A DNA stretch of 64,000 nt from Rhynchopus sp. YZ270_cl-10 (GCA_964035575.1 OZ037910.1:620001-684000), one strand, 5' to 3'. Shown: positions 45,051 to 56,650, numbered from the stretch's first letter. Program-made: numbers and translations. Notes: generated from the sequence alone by a model not told the origin.

Positions 45051-48000
45051 ATGGCAGTTGTGACTGCACATAAATATGAGGAAACAGCAACAGGCAAAGG
45101 TGCGGCGGTGTGGACTGGATCACAACCAGGTTCAGGCAATAGGGTATGTGATTGTACTGCATCTTTCTCTTATGTTTATTCCTACGAAACTTGCTTTCAA
45201 GGAGAAATAGTATTTACCGGGTACAGTCGCCAAATCATCCCTCAAACAGGAGGATTTATGCAATCAACGAAAACAACTTTACCTACCCGATCCTACTATT
45301 TTTATTTTGATTACTATTAATGGTACTTGACAATAGGAAATAGAAACGACGGAAGATGACTGCCAGCTTGTGTTTTCTCACTCACTGTTTCTCTCACACA
45401 CAACACATACACCAGCGAAAAAAAAAAACACGAGTGGAGCACACTCTAGGGTGGCTACACTAATACAACCAAGTTTTCAAAAAACACATCAAGCTTGCGG
45501 ATAAACGGAAAAAGTTGTTCTTTTTTCCTGACGTCAGTTTCTACTTTTTTTTTTGAAATGGTGAAACCAAGCTTTTTCCCAGATCGTGATCATGATCTGG
45601 TTTTCAGGAATTTTGGAAAAAAAAAAAAAAAAAAAATAAAAGTGCTCGCACGCGATCTGCAGATGTTCTACTCAATATTTTTTCAGATGAGTCACCACCA
45701 CGGTTCGCACGGATCGCGATCCGTCAATTGCGGTACTTTTCCGGGAAAAACAAAAAAAAAAAAGTTGGGTACCGTGCGCCTGCGGCGCTACCTTCCCAGT
45801 CGAAAACACCACAATTTCATCTGAAGTTGGGTTTTCAGACTGAAAATGACCCTTGTTTACGAGTATGGGTTCATATTTTGTGAAAATTTAAGTCACTAAA
45901 ATTTTGTCCATTTTTCCGTATATCCCCCACCACAGAACGGGATTGGCTCAAATCGGGCAAAAATGCAGGAAAAACCTGCCTCTGCGGGTTTCAAAAAAAA
46001 AAAAAAAAAAAAAAAAAAACAAGGAAAAAACGAGAATAAAATCAGCGATTTTTGGGGGAAAAAAACGAGAATAAGGAACAGCCCTGGTGCGCACGGGGTC
46101 GCGCTACGCGCCTACCGACTACCGTAGATTTTTGACGATTTTGCTCGGTACGTTTTTCCTTACTAAAACCAGATAATCTCATATTTCATAGTAAGGGTAC
46201 TGCAGAGTGTTTTTGCACACACATGTGACCCCACCGTGGAGAGCAATCGGCTCGCACAATCAAAAGAAAGCAGAGAAAAGGGAAAAAGAAAAAAAAGACA
46301 AAAGTTGGGTACCGTGCGCCTGCGGCGCTACTGTGTTCCCACTCAAAACACCACAATTTCATCTAAAGTTGAATTTTCAGACCTGAAAATGCCCCTTGTT
46401 TAAGAGTATGGGCTCATATTTTGCAAAAATTTAAGTCAATAAAATTTTGTCCATTTTTCCAAAATGACCCCATCACTTTCTGCAATCGCACCGAATCGGA
46501 CGATGCGATCGACAAAAACGCCCAAAAACGCACCCCACACCTCCTTTTTTTTTCGTGATCTGGACCCCAAAATTTTGGTCAAAATCACGTGATCTGGGAA
46601 CATGCTTGGGTGAAACAACTTTACCTACCGATCCTACTATTTCCTACTAAATGCAAATCAAACCCTGGAAGACTACGAGTCTTCTTATTTTTAGCACTCC
46701 ACCCTCCACAGACCCACGAGCTTCTAGCAAACTTGGATGCGGCGAAAAAGCAAAAGATTCAAAATGAGAAGTTGCGGAACATGGTGCTTGACACTGAAGA
46801 GCTTGCACAGAAGGTACACTTTCAGTCGTGGACGACGAAGCCAAAAACCGAGCTCAAACGTCTCCACTTCAAGGCAACCGACATGATGCAAGAGTACAAA
46901 CGGCTGCTCTCTTATTCGGTATGAAAACCCGATAATTTGACCACTTCTAATATATGGAACAGATGACCACCACTAAAAATATCAAGCTGACTAAGCACGA
47001 GAGGCTTAGGTTCATCTTATAAACTGTTCACATCATTTTAGAGGGGTTCCAAAACCTTGCAACACAGATACCATATTTTAGGGGGGATGCGGGGGGTGAG
47101 GGGGCGTTGTAAATAATATTGCATCTACTTTTCCTCTTTTTCCTTACAGCATCTAAAAAAATTCAATGTATCCCGTTATATGTCGGCATGTGCACAACAA
47201 ATGCAAGTACGCGAACTGGTCAATCCGAGCGACTGCGCAGATACATTGCAAATGAAGAACGTAACAGGCGACCTCATAAAACTACGGGAATCGCAACCGA
47301 ACACCGACGATGGGAAGTACTTTGACCCGGTCATCGCGAATGGCGTTGAAATTGTTGGGAAGGTTACTACGCTCCTTGCTGACTCGAAGCTACAGGGGGA
47401 CAAATGGAGTGTTCTTACCAACCCGGTCATCTCTCTGCTCCGAGACGTCATGAGCCAAGATACCATCCGCTCGTCTCTCGCTGAACTGGATGAGCAGTGC
47501 AGGCGCGTTGAGTTTGAGATTGAGGAGGTGGCTGAGAAGCAGCAGGCTGCTGTGCAAAGCGGGGAGATGGAGGCCACGGAGTCGCTCTACTACAGAAAGA
47601 TCACGATGCAGGAGGCGTTTGCCGATCTTACGACACGAAAGTTTGACGTCATCGACGCTGTTGCAGAAGAAGTCTTCAAAGAACCACTCAAAAGGGTCCA
47701 CGAAGTCCACGCCGCTGCCAACGCTGACATCCACGCCCTCCTCCGCGAGAACGAAACCCTCAAGAGCAGATGCGAAGTCGACCTCGCGTCTCTCACAACA
47801 GAAATTGAACGTGTAAACCTAGAAGACTATAACGAAACAAAGGCAAACCAGAACGCTATCGAAAAATTGAACAATATGTTCAAAGAAAATGTACTGTGTC
47901 AGGATGTTTGCTGGGGTGAGATGGAGAAGCTTGAGAAGGAATTGATTCGCCTAGGTCAGGAGCGCATGACATGCGCCAAAGAACTGATCAAAACCCTAGA

Positions 48001-48703
48001 GCAGGAGGAGAAGAGGCAGGTAGAATATCAATACTTCTCGCAGTTCACCACCCAGCATAAGGCACTACTTGAGCTCACGATACACAACTGCGAATTAGCT
48101 GAGGAAATGACAGATAGCATAGATGAATTCATTTCCGCGCATTGCAACTCTATTGAACAGCGAATGAGGGATCTGGAGCGTGATTTGGAAGACGTACGGC
48201 TTGAGGTGCACCAGAGCTACCTTGCACACTTTCGCACAATGTACCTCACCATTGGTGACTTGCAATACAAAAAGGAGGCTAACGTTGCTGCTTTGGAAGA
48301 GAAAATACAAATTGCGCATATGCAGCAGGAAATGCACATGGAATCGCTCAACCCGAAGGCGAAAGAGTTCTCGCAGGTCAAAAAAGATCTTCAAAAGCTC
48401 AAAAGCGATCTCGAAAAGCAGGTCGAAACGTTGCGCGCAAAGTCCAGTCTGTACATCGAAGCTTTCAAACCGACAGAACAGGCATTAATCGAAGCAGGCC
48501 GACCTTTTGAACACCCAGTCGAAACTCTGACACAAATGAACGAAAGTCGGAAGATGAAGTTGGTAGCGTATCACCAGCTTGTCTCAGGGGAAGGCGGCGA
48601 AGCTGAGTTAGAGAATGAGAGACGTGTGATAGAGCAGATGCGAACCACAACAGGAAAGGCAGACTCAGTAGAAATGCTACCAGCAATAGCAGCACCAAAG
48701 TGA
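45051..48703 (+). CDS. PFR: Paraflagellar rod protein
   Basis: Structural coiled-coil protein of the paraflagellar rod, the lattice beside the flagellar axoneme of euglenozoans. Proposed exons: 45051-45143 (MAVVTAHKYEETATGKG, 31 codons), 46712-46918 (THELLANLDAAKKQKIQNEK, 69 codons) and 47150-48703, all joined in phase 0 with GT-AG introns of 1568 and 231 bp. The product is about 617 residues; trypanosome PFR proteins are close to 600. Family matches from memory: AAKKQKIQNEKL near the N-terminus, KVEYQYF with HKALLELTIHNCELA, YLAHFRTMYLTIGDLQYKKE, and the Cys-Trp-Glu coiled-coil segment before them. Exons 2 and 3 are firm. Exon 1 rests on phase, a gtatgt donor and total length. A pyrimidine-rich AG at 45026 lies just before the ATG. 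The first intron is filled with dispersed repeats. Confidence 0.88.
45144..46711 (+). other. Large first intron of the PFR gene, filled with repeats
   Basis: 45165-45305 is inverted at 60765-60902. 45433-45480 is the dispersed cacactctagggtggctaca motif. 45766 and 46306 are copies of the accgtgcgcctgcggcgc motif, each followed by the gagtatgggttcatattttg segment. 46613-46642 repeats a piece of the 45280-45300 sequence. No gene inside. Confidence 0.6.
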
Positions 48704-50380
48704 GGGATGGGGAAGGGGAAGGGGGGGCAAAACAAAATAAATAAACAGGTCATATTACACTCCAGATCTATGAACGTTCTCAAAACCATTTTTTTTTTTT
48801 TTTTGTTTTTTTTTTTTTTTTAAACCCGGTTGAATGTAGAGATACACGCAACACTGCTCCGCCCACAGATCTGTCGTTCAATTTTGACCGCCTTTCTACC
48901 CCAATTGTTGTTAAGCACGAGTTGCAAAACTCCCACCACCCATCCACCCCTTTTCTGGGCTTTCCCCCTTCATCAATAACCTCATTTTTTCTTCTTCTTG
49001 AATATTTAAACAATGGTATCACCCCTTCCCAATCAGGGGGTAATGACTATGTGTCTGCTTTACAGTTTCCCTATAAACAACTTTCAAGCGCAACACTCCG
49101 GGGGTTCGATAACCCCGAGGAGTGTCAGGTGCCTGCGTCCCAGAGGCGTTTTGCACTATCAACTTCAATTCTTCTTTTTTTTCAAAAAAGAAAGGGTGTA
49201 TGTGTTGACCCTCTCAAATACTTTCTGTTCTGTGAACTGAAGGTAAAGCGTACTCCTTCTATTTCCTCTTTTAAGGATCCTGTGAAGAAAAACCGTGGCT
49301 ATTATCTAGTTATAGTAGTCTATAACCAAACAAAATATTCTGTGAACTGAAGGTATATGAACGGTGCTCCTGAAATAATAAAAAAATACTAAGTACGCAA
49401 AATGGGGTTTTCAGGAGCACCAATGAATTTAATTTTTTTTTTGTCTGTGTGGACCTTGAGTCTTTCTTACACTTTGCTTAGTGTTGATAATGCATAGGTT
49501 GCCTGTTGGTAGGTTTAGCCCATCTGGGTTGTTATTCGAAGCATGTTGAAGAATTTTGCTTCAAGTATTTTGTGTTGTTTTTTTTTGTGCTTTGTGCATT
49601 ATCCATAGCAGTTGTGCACATACATGAAGAGAACAACCTTTAGTTTCTTTTTTTCCCTTTCAAAAACATATTTTTGTGTTCACTGAATGAATTTTTTTCT
49701 TCTTTTTTTTTGACTCTCGTGGAGTCAGACCAGCTTGTTGTTGTACACGGGGAGAGCTGTCACATGGACTGAGATGTGTTTTTAGTACGTTTCAACCACG
49801 CTTTCCCTTTTCTTTGTTATTTTGTCGCGTTAAAGTGTTTATTTCATAAAATAATCACGTCTTTCTGGTCACCAGCAAAAGCCTTTCTTAAAAGAATTTA
49901 CCTCTTCCTCAGCCTATATGGGCCTCACATCAACAGAGTGCTTCCGCACCCATTTTTCTTCTACAATCACTTCGTTTTTCAGCACTTCTTGTTACACATT
50001 TTTTTCCCCCTCTCTTCTCCAGACATTTTTTTCTCCCCGTTTCTCTTCGAGTGAAAAAAAAAAAGTAGAATAATGTTCCCTGAGTTATTCGCAGTGAGCA
50101 TTTTATACTTTCATTTTTCATTTTCACTTTAGTTTTTCTTTCCTTTTTTTTTCTCTTTTCTTTTCCCTCCTCCTTCAGATCCATAAGTTACAAAAGTGAA
50201 ACCTTCAAAATTTATCTTTTTATATCTCTCACAATTTTTTCACCACCACCCCACCCCATCTTCCTCCCCACCCCCTTCCTCTTGTCCAGATATATTTTCT
50301 TTCTCCAAGGTGACTGATCATAGAGGATTAGAGTTCATCTTATAAACTTTTTTTTTTTCTCTTCTTTTTTTCTATAAAGC
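48704..50380. other. Intergenic with stem-loop repeat
   Basis: T-rich. 49098-49130 has a stem-loop with gggggttcgataacccc; a related one is at 55621-55645, each followed by a gcgttttgcact or gcgtttgcact segment. 49640-50230 is low-complexity, pyrimidine-rich. The tail 50340-50379 is a strong polypyrimidine tract ending ataaag. Confidence 0.5.
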
Positions 50381-50950
50381 ATGCTTCAAGGGGGTGGTAG
50401 TAATGCATGCTCTCAGGCCCTTCTACTTGAGGTTTACACCAATGAGCTGTCGCAACGTCAGAGGCACACACAGAGGCAGATTGCTTTGCAAAGAAGGGAG
50501 AGTGGAGGGAGGAAGACTAGGTCACGATCACGTCCGTTGAGTGCGAGGAGAGAGACGATGGAGGCTCGACCGATTGGATGGGGGGTACCAGAAGGGTTGC
50601 CACCTCAGAGACATTTTCGGAGGGAGGTGAATTCGTATGAGATTGCACGGGAAAGGAGGCATCAGGTGTCGCAAAGTGTTGTGGAGACGGCAGCAGCACG
50701 GCGTATCGAAGGTACTTCCCCACTCAGCCCGCCTCCGAAAGGCGCCGCCCTCATCCTCGAACGTTGCCAGCAAGCGAAGGAGCGCCGTCCCCCACCACCC
50801 CCTTCAGCTGCCCGCACCCCCCTCCACGGTGTTGCGCCTCCATTCAATAAGAAATCCTCGACCAAAGACTTCTATGATACAGTAGGTGGCATTGCATGCC
50901 TCTTTCCGTTGGTCAGAGAGCTTCCTGGGGAGAGCCTGGCGGTGACGTGA
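50381..50950 (+). CDS. Unknown 189-residue protein
   Basis: Open frame starting MLQGGGSNACSQALLLEVYT one base after a polypyrimidine AG, so it may be an internal exon or a spliced-leader-proximal start. The N-terminal half is Arg/Gln-rich (RQRHTQRQIALQRRESGG), the centre Pro-rich (SPLSPPPKGA, RRPPPPPSAA), and the C-terminus a short ordered segment (STKDFYDTVGGIACLFPLVR). That last segment recurs at 51205-51310 with mostly silent differences, evidence that it is translated. The VGGIACLFPL phrase recalls segments of BEACH-type proteins, but that is weak. Confidence 0.55.
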   Translation: MLQGGGSNACSQALLLEVYTNELSQRQRHTQRQIALQRRESGGRKTRSRSRPLSARRETMEARPIGWGVPEGLPPQRHFRREVNSYEIARERRHQVSQSVVETAAARRIEGTSPLSPPPKGAALILERCQQAKERRPPPPPSAARTPLHGVAPPFNKKSSTKDFYDTVGGIACLFPLVRELPGESLAVT

Positions 50951-51194
50951 GGTGTCATATGGAGAGAGAGGGAGAAAAAGATCGGGTCTTTTGTTTGTGC
51001 GCTCAAAGCCGGGAAAACAAAAAGGTGAAAAAATGTGTCAAACTGAAGTACGGTTGTTGTGGTTAATTGAGTACTCAAAGAAAACAAGCAAGCTTCTGTT
51101 TTTTTTCAATCCGTTTTGTTTGCCCTGCAGCGCTGCCTCCAATCTTTTTAGAATTGACAACAAGTTGTTTTATCAAAAAAACCCCCCTCATCCC

Positions 51195-51330
51195 CCTCCA
51201 TCGAGTCACCACCCCCCATTCAACAAATCCTCCATCAAATGCTTCTATGACACAGTAGGTGGAATGGCAAGCCTCTTCCCGTTGGTCAGAGTCGGGGGAG
51301 AGCTTCCTGGAGAGAGAGAGGGAGAGAGGA
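51195..51330 (+). pseudogene. Second copy of the C-terminal segment of the 189-residue protein
   Basis: Encodes PPFNKSSIKCFYDTVGGMAS followed by LFPLVRVGGELPGE, matching the end of the frame at 50820-50935. It could be an alternative or duplicated exon; no upstream portion is present. Confidence 0.55.
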
Positions 51331-52483
51331 AAGGTGGAGATTTGCACAAAAAAGAAAAAACTGTGACCTCCAACAATTTTTCAGAGAAAAGAAAAAAAGC
51401 ACCCTCAAAAAAGGGTGCTTTTTGAGGTTTTGAGGACCGAACCACGTCCCGTTGTTCAAAAAAAACAGGCTTCACCCAATGTTAAGTGTAGACCATTACG
51501 TTACGGTGCGATAGGGCGATTGGGGACGAAAAATAGAGTGTTTGTGGGAGTAGGGGTGTTTTTTTTCGTGTCACCTCATGAAATGAAGGAGGAAATAGAA
51601 ACGAAGCATGTTGAACACACTTTTGCGGTTCTGGGGGGGACGAAACCGCGCTGCAGAGCCGCTCCTCACCACAACAGGTCGAGGTGTGTGCGTTTCACCC
51701 CTCTCCCATGGGTTTTATTGTGTGATGAGTGTTATGTTTCTATTTTGCCTGTCATTTTCTGTTGATATGGTAGTCTTTTCAGTGCCATTGTCCGCAGAAA
51801 TGGGTGTGTGTATGGTTGGGTATTTTTTTACCCTTTTTTCTCTTGTTTTTTACAAAACAAGAGAAAAAAAAATGGGCAAGGTTAGAACTGCGATAAACCG
51901 TGGGTTTTGAAATGGGGTAGTGGTGAAGTTGTGTATCAATTCGAAATTGCTCCAACCGACCAGTTTTTTCAAAAAAAATAAAGTATGGGGGTCTACGATA
52001 TTACCTTTTCTTGTCTTTCTCTACAGCTTATTTTGTTGCCGTGATGACCAAACTACATTAGGAATCTCTGTGTATTCACACAACGTGAAGATGAGCAGAA
52101 CACGTGGAATTAAAGTCAGACTAGACTGAGCAACACAACACACACCTCTCGCTTTGTTCAGGCGACGCAGATGTCAGTTATTCTTCCACTACTTGTTTTG
52201 GAAACCATCACATCCCCCCCACCCTTCCTTCCTTGGTTCATTTTAACGGAGAGTTGATGCCAGCAAGTAGCACCTCCATCCCGTCGTTACACGTTGCTTT
52301 GTGCACGACATCTCTGTACTTGTGCTTTTGGGAGAGCACCGGGTGCGCAGGGAGTGCATCCCACACCCTTTTATTGATAAAAACCCTCGGTTTAGAGGGA
52401 CCGCACCTGCACAAGGCCACCCTTTTTTTTATATTTTTCAACCTCTTAGTACAGGCCACGGGGAAAGGTCAGTGGGTGGGACA
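51331..52483. other. Intergenic with dispersed repeat
   Basis: 51580-51775 shares gttctgggggggacgaaacc, gcgctgcagagc, caggtcgaggtgtgtg and tgtgatgagtgttatgtttc with 56090-56270. A polypyrimidine AG (tctctacag) at 52026 and another (caacctcttag) at 52450 precede the kinase start. Confidence 0.55.
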
Positions 52484-55285
52484 ATGAAAAGATGTATATG
52501 GTGGATCGACGATGCAATGAAGAGCGAACCAAAGCGCATTGTCGATGCGCGTACGTCACATCTGAGCCAACTCGTGCTCCCGGTCATCATTGTGGCAGCG
52601 CTGGTGAGCACTGTGAAGGCCTCTGTTTCTGCTGCGGAAGGTGACTGGTCGTCCATGGTGATCATCGGCTCGCTGGGGCTTTTCTACTATGCAAGCGTGG
52701 TTCTTGTACACTGCACCAAAAGGCTCACCCTGCCCCACATCGAACTGTTGTGCGTCTTAACCACAGTGTTCGTGATGCTGCACGACTTCATCACAGAAGG
52801 GCAGTATGAGATCTGGTTGTGGCTGCTGCTGGTGACGGATGTGCTGTTCATATGCGGTGCGCGCCCCTTGGTCAGCAGGTTGACGTGTTTGTGCTCGTTG
52901 GTGTATATCATTATTGCTATTGTGGACCAAGCGTTTGGTTCGGTGCATCTTTACACAAAAACGACGAATGCTGGTACACGGTGGTTTGTCTCGCAGCTCA
53001 TGATCCGTGGGAGTGTCTTCATCGGGAACTACTACCTGCTGCACGGTGTAGGGGAGCGTGCCTTCCACCTCCTCTACATCTCGCATGCGGTTGCCATTGA
53101 GTTGGCAAAGTTCAACATTGACGCAGCAGAGTACCTCCTGCTTGACCCAAAGCTCGCCCAAGGCGATTTAATCCCATTGCGAAACCTTGTTGTGAACCTT
53201 CGAAAGTACAAACCCTACCTCCCGCACATTATGATGGCATCCCCGCTGCTTGAGACCAATACTTCTGTGTCGTTGAGTGAGAAACGGCATCTCGCGCTGT
53301 TGTATGTGAAGATGACACGGGGGCATACGGACAGAACGTTGCTGGATGCCATCGCTGATCGTGCAAAGGTCTGGGGTGGGTGGATGCAGAACTTCGACAC
53401 CGAGAGCGCTATGATCCTCTTCGGGGTGGGCAAGCAAGACGCCTTCGAGGGTGTATGGGGGTCGGTCGGGGCGGGACTCACCGTGCACATCTCACAGTGC
53501 AGCGCCACTTCCACAGGCTCCTACGGCACGCAATCTGAGCCAGAATATATCCTCAAATCTGTTGGAGACCGCTTCACACGCGACACCTACTACCTCACCA
53601 AGCAAGACATTGACACGGCACCACCCGGAAACTTTATTGCACAGTACGGCACACAGTATGGAGACGGCTACATGTGGATTTCACTTGCACCCCTTATGGG
53701 GGAGCCGAAGGATGCGTACATTGAGATCTGGATGGATGGGGTGTCGACACGCCCAGGGGTTAACGGGAAACGCATTTGTCTCAAGCGTTCGGAAGCTATG
53801 ATCTCGTGCGCGACGCAGTGCGCGCTGGCGATACGCGACCATGCACAGACGTTGTCTGACTTCAGTCTGCGCCAGGTGGTTGTACACGCAGAGTGCATCA
53901 TAGCGGTTGCCCCTGAAGTGGACACCTCCCCTGAGAGCATCGAACTCCAGGCGATATCCCCTACAGGCGCAACCCAGGTTTCGGGAGATGGGATGGAGCT
54001 GATCACTGACATCATGGACATCTCCACCGCACAGCCGATGGGGAAGGAGGAGTGGGAGGTTGTCTGCAGTGAGTGCACAGCAGGGGCCGTCGCCTCCTTC
54101 GGTGCCTACGCGCGTACAGAAGAGATCCATGCAGGTCCCGAGTACGATGGACCTGTCTTCTCGATCTCAGACACATCGTTGATCTCGCAGCGCACCCGGC
54201 AGGAGCTCATTCTGTATGATTCTTTGCCTGCAAACAGGGAGGTTCCGCTTCAACAGCTGAGCCCTCCTTCAACGTGGACGTCGCTTGGGAAAGGCAAGGC
54301 GGGTGAGGTGTGGTTAGGACGTTGCAGCAAAACGCAGGCGAACTACGCAATCAAAGAGCTCCGCTTCCAGGAGGATGCCCCCTCCGACAGAAGCTGGGAC
54401 ACACACCAGCGACTGATGTTCCTCAAGGAGCTGCTGCTCCTCAACGACTTCAGACACGAGCGCATCGTCAACTTCTTCGGCCACTCCGTCTCCCCAGACG
54501 GGAACCTCTACCTCCTCACAGAGCACTGCCCCAAGGGCACCTTGCAGCAGGCCGTCTATGGGGCAGATCTGTCCGACAGAGACCGTGCCGAGATCCTTCT
54601 CACCATGGGAGAGCAAATCTCCCAGGCACTTGGGTACATCCACGAGCGTGGGAAGGCACACATGGACACCGCCGCACGCAACGTCTTCATCTCAGAGGCA
54701 TCACAGTACAAGCTTGGAGATCTTGGGATGGTACGGGACATTGGTACTAAGGGTGCGGTGATTTGCTTCCCTTGGGCTGCACCGGAGGCCTTATGCTGTG
54801 AGAGCAAGGACCGATGCGCCACAAGCGAGTATGATGTGTGGTCCTTTGGCATGTTGTGCTATGAGGTGCTGGCTGGTAAGGCACCGTACGCTGGTGTTCC
54901 TCTGGATGTCATGAAGGCGCAGATTGCGAGGGGCGAGATCCCGAACCTACCGGAGAGTGTGGGGCGGAACCATCGTTGCAAGGAGATCTGGGATAAGGTG
55001 GGGAAGTTCTGCCTTCTGAAGAACCCTAAGGCACGGCCGTTGATGTCTGAAATCACGAACACCTTCAAGTACACACTGCGCCAGGACAGCGTTGACTCAT
55101 TCGCAACAGAGGATGACGTGACCGCACCGCTCATTAGCCAAGCATTTGGAAACCCAACCGTATCCCCGAGAAGCACCCTGGGCAGGCAGACCACCACACT
55201 CTCATGCGACACAGCTGCAACAAACCCATACTCATCTGAGATGATGTACGCTGTGGACGACGAGGCTTTTACTTTCATGATGTAA
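52484..55285 (+). CDS. Multi-pass membrane protein kinase
   Basis: 933 residues from the ATG at 52484, which follows a long pyrimidine tract and AG at 52450; an upstream in-frame GTG at 52301 is unlikely. The N-terminus has about six hydrophobic segments in residues 28-185 (LVLPVIIVAALVSTV, MVIIGSLGLFYYASVVLV, LLCVLTTVFVML, IWLWLLLVTDVLFI). A region of about 400 residues of unknown fold follows. The kinase domain (about 597-865) has LGKGKAGEVWLGR, YAIKELRF, HMDTAARN as the catalytic loop, GDLG in place of DFG, and PWAAPEA. The AARN form resembles tyrosine kinases and TKL kinases, while the HMD and DLG variants are unusual; Asp and Asn of the loop are kept, so activity is plausible. It may act as a membrane sensor. 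One exon, no intron seen. Confidence 0.85.
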   Translation: MKRCIWWIDDAMKSEPKRIVDARTSHLSQLVLPVIIVAALVSTVKASVSAAEGDWSSMVIIGSLGLFYYASVVLVHCTKRLTLPHIELLCVLTTVFVMLHDFITEGQYEIWLWLLLVTDVLFICGARPLVSRLTCLCSLVYIIIAIVDQAFGSVHLYTKTTNAGTRWFVSQLMIRGSVFIGNYYLLHGVGERAFHLLYISHAVAIELAKFNIDAAEYLLLDPKLAQGDLIPLRNLVVNLRKYKPYLPHIMMASPLLETNTSVSLSEKRHLALLYVKMTRGHTDRTLLDAIADRAKVWGGWMQNFDTESAMILFGVGKQDAFEGVWGSVGAGLTVHISQCSATSTGSYGTQSEPEYILKSVGDRFTRDTYYLTKQDIDTAPPGNFIAQYGTQYGDGYMWISLAPLMGEPKDAYIEIWMDGVSTRPGVNGKRICLKRSEAMISCATQCALAIRDHAQTLSDFSLRQVVVHAECIIAVAPEVDTSPESIELQAISPTGATQVSGDGMELITDIMDISTAQPMGKEEWEVVCSECTAGAVASFGAYARTEEIHAGPEYDGPVFSISDTSLISQRTRQELILYDSLPANREVPLQQLSPPSTWTSLGKGKAGEVWLGRCSKTQANYAIKELRFQEDAPSDRSWDTHQRLMFLKELLLLNDFRHERIVNFFGHSVSPDGNLYLLTEHCPKGTLQQAVYGADLSDRDRAEILLTMGEQISQALGYIHERGKAHMDTAARNVFISEASQYKLGDLGMVRDIGTKGAVICFPWAAPEALCCESKDRCATSEYDVWSFGMLCYEVLAGKAPYAGVPLDVMKAQIARGEIPNLPESVGRNHRCKEIWDKVGKFCLLKNPKARPLMSEITNTFKYTLRQDSVDSFATEDDVTAPLISQAFGNPTVSPRSTLGRQTTTLSCDTAATNPYSSEMMYAVDDEAFTFMM

Positions 55286-56257
55286 AAAATGTGGTGTCGG
55301 CGAAGTCATTAGAAGTGATGGGATGGGGGGAGGGGGAACTGCAGCTGTCATGACACGTGTGTTGTGGTGACAGTCTGATTATCAGAGGTTGCGGATCAAC
55401 GTCTCTTTAAAGAACAATCCATTCTAGCTGGTTACAAAGGGTTGAAGGGGGGGGTGGGGGTTTTCTGTGTGGGTGTGATTTTTTTTTTTTGCATTTTTTT
55501 TTTTGTGAGATGTTTGCCTTTTGGGTGTTCTGTACATGGTGTATCGAACTTTTCGTTTTTTTTTTTTTGCTGCTTACAACCTCCCTCGTGGTAACCGTGT
55601 GCATGCCAATGAAGTGCTCTCTGGGGGTTCGATAACCCAGCGGAGAACCAGTGTCTGCTGTCCGCCGATGAATGGTGAGGCGTTTGCACTTTCAACCCTT
55701 TTCATTTTTTTTTTTTTTTTTTGCGTTTTAGCACGTTTCAACTACTATTTGTTCTCTTTGGTGTGTCTTGATTACTGGGTCATATTTTGTCGATCCTATT
55801 CTTTTGTGGAGTTCAAGTGTGACTGTTTTACTATTCGAAGGGACCTTTCTTCCCCACCCTTATTGCACTTTATGTTCTGTGTGCAAAATGCTTTACAGTA
55901 TACACCACGTATTCTGCGAAATCATCAACGCCTTTCCCCCCCCCTTTATTTGTGAGTCTTCTTGTCAAACTTATATAGAAGCTTTTGGGAATACATATCC
56001 CCCCCACTCATTTGCTTCAATTTTTTCAAACCCCCCCGTAATTTGGTGCTTGCGTCTGCAGAGGCGGATTTTTTGCGTTTTTTTTTTGTCGGCTCATGAA
56101 ATGAAGAAGTAAATAGAATCAAAGCATTTTTTAAAACACACTTTGCAGTTCTGGGGGACGAACCCGGCGCTGCAGAGCTACACCTCACCAAACAGGTCGA
56201 GGTGTGTGTGCGTTTTCACCACAACCTCTCCCATAGGGTTTGTTAGTGTGATGAGTG
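55286..56257. other. Intergenic, dispersed repeats
   Basis: 55600-55710 is related to 49080-49200 (gggggttcgataaccc stem-loop, then gcgtttgcactttcaac). 56090-56257 is the second copy of the 51580-51775 repeat. Otherwise low-complexity. Confidence 0.5.
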
Positions 56258-56650
56258 TTAAGTTTCTACTTTTTTTTTTTGCGTTTCCAACTTTACTATA
56301 TCTTTTGAAAGCGTTGTGAAGAACAGTCGTCTTTTGAGTATTTTCCTTTCATCCGGATGGCTGGCATCGTACAGTAGGTCAATCAGAGGTATGCCTGCAT
56401 CAACAACCACAGTTTCCTTATTGATTCGACTCAATTTTTTCTCCCGGATAGGTACTGTAGGTAATGCCACTTCGGGTTCACGACGTGGTTCAGAGGTACC
56501 TGAAAAAGGGAAATTGGTCCTGGACCACATCTTGTTGCTGTGACATCCCCTTCCCCTCTCCCCCAGTAGGCAATCGATAGCCAGGTGGTAGCATTTTGAG
56601 GCATTTTGCTGTTCACCTTTTTTGATTGTTTCAGTGGGTAAAATAGACAC
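56258..56650 (-). CDS. Possible terminal exons of an unknown minus-strand gene
   Basis: On the minus strand, a strong acceptor (ccctttttcag at about 56502) opens an exon reading TSEPRREPEVALPTVPIREK, then NKETVVVDAGIPLIDLLYDA, then HPDERKILKRRLFF, and ending KKKVET. An upstream piece (SILPTETIKKG, 56647-56617) would join it in phase across a GTGAAC donor. I do not recognise it, no start codon is evident, and it runs against the strand of its neighbours. Tentative. Confidence 0.3.
   Translation of the reverse strand: MSILPTETIKKGEQQNASKCYHLAIDCLLGERGRGCHSNKMWSRTNFPFSGTSEPRREPEVALPTVPIREKKLSRINKETVVVDAGIPLIDLLYDASHPDERKILKRRLFFTTLSKDIVKLETQKKKVET

Noticed and set aside
49098-49130. tRNA gene at the ggttcgata stem-loop
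   Set aside because: Only a T-arm-like stem is visible; no acceptor, D or anticodon arm could be built around it.
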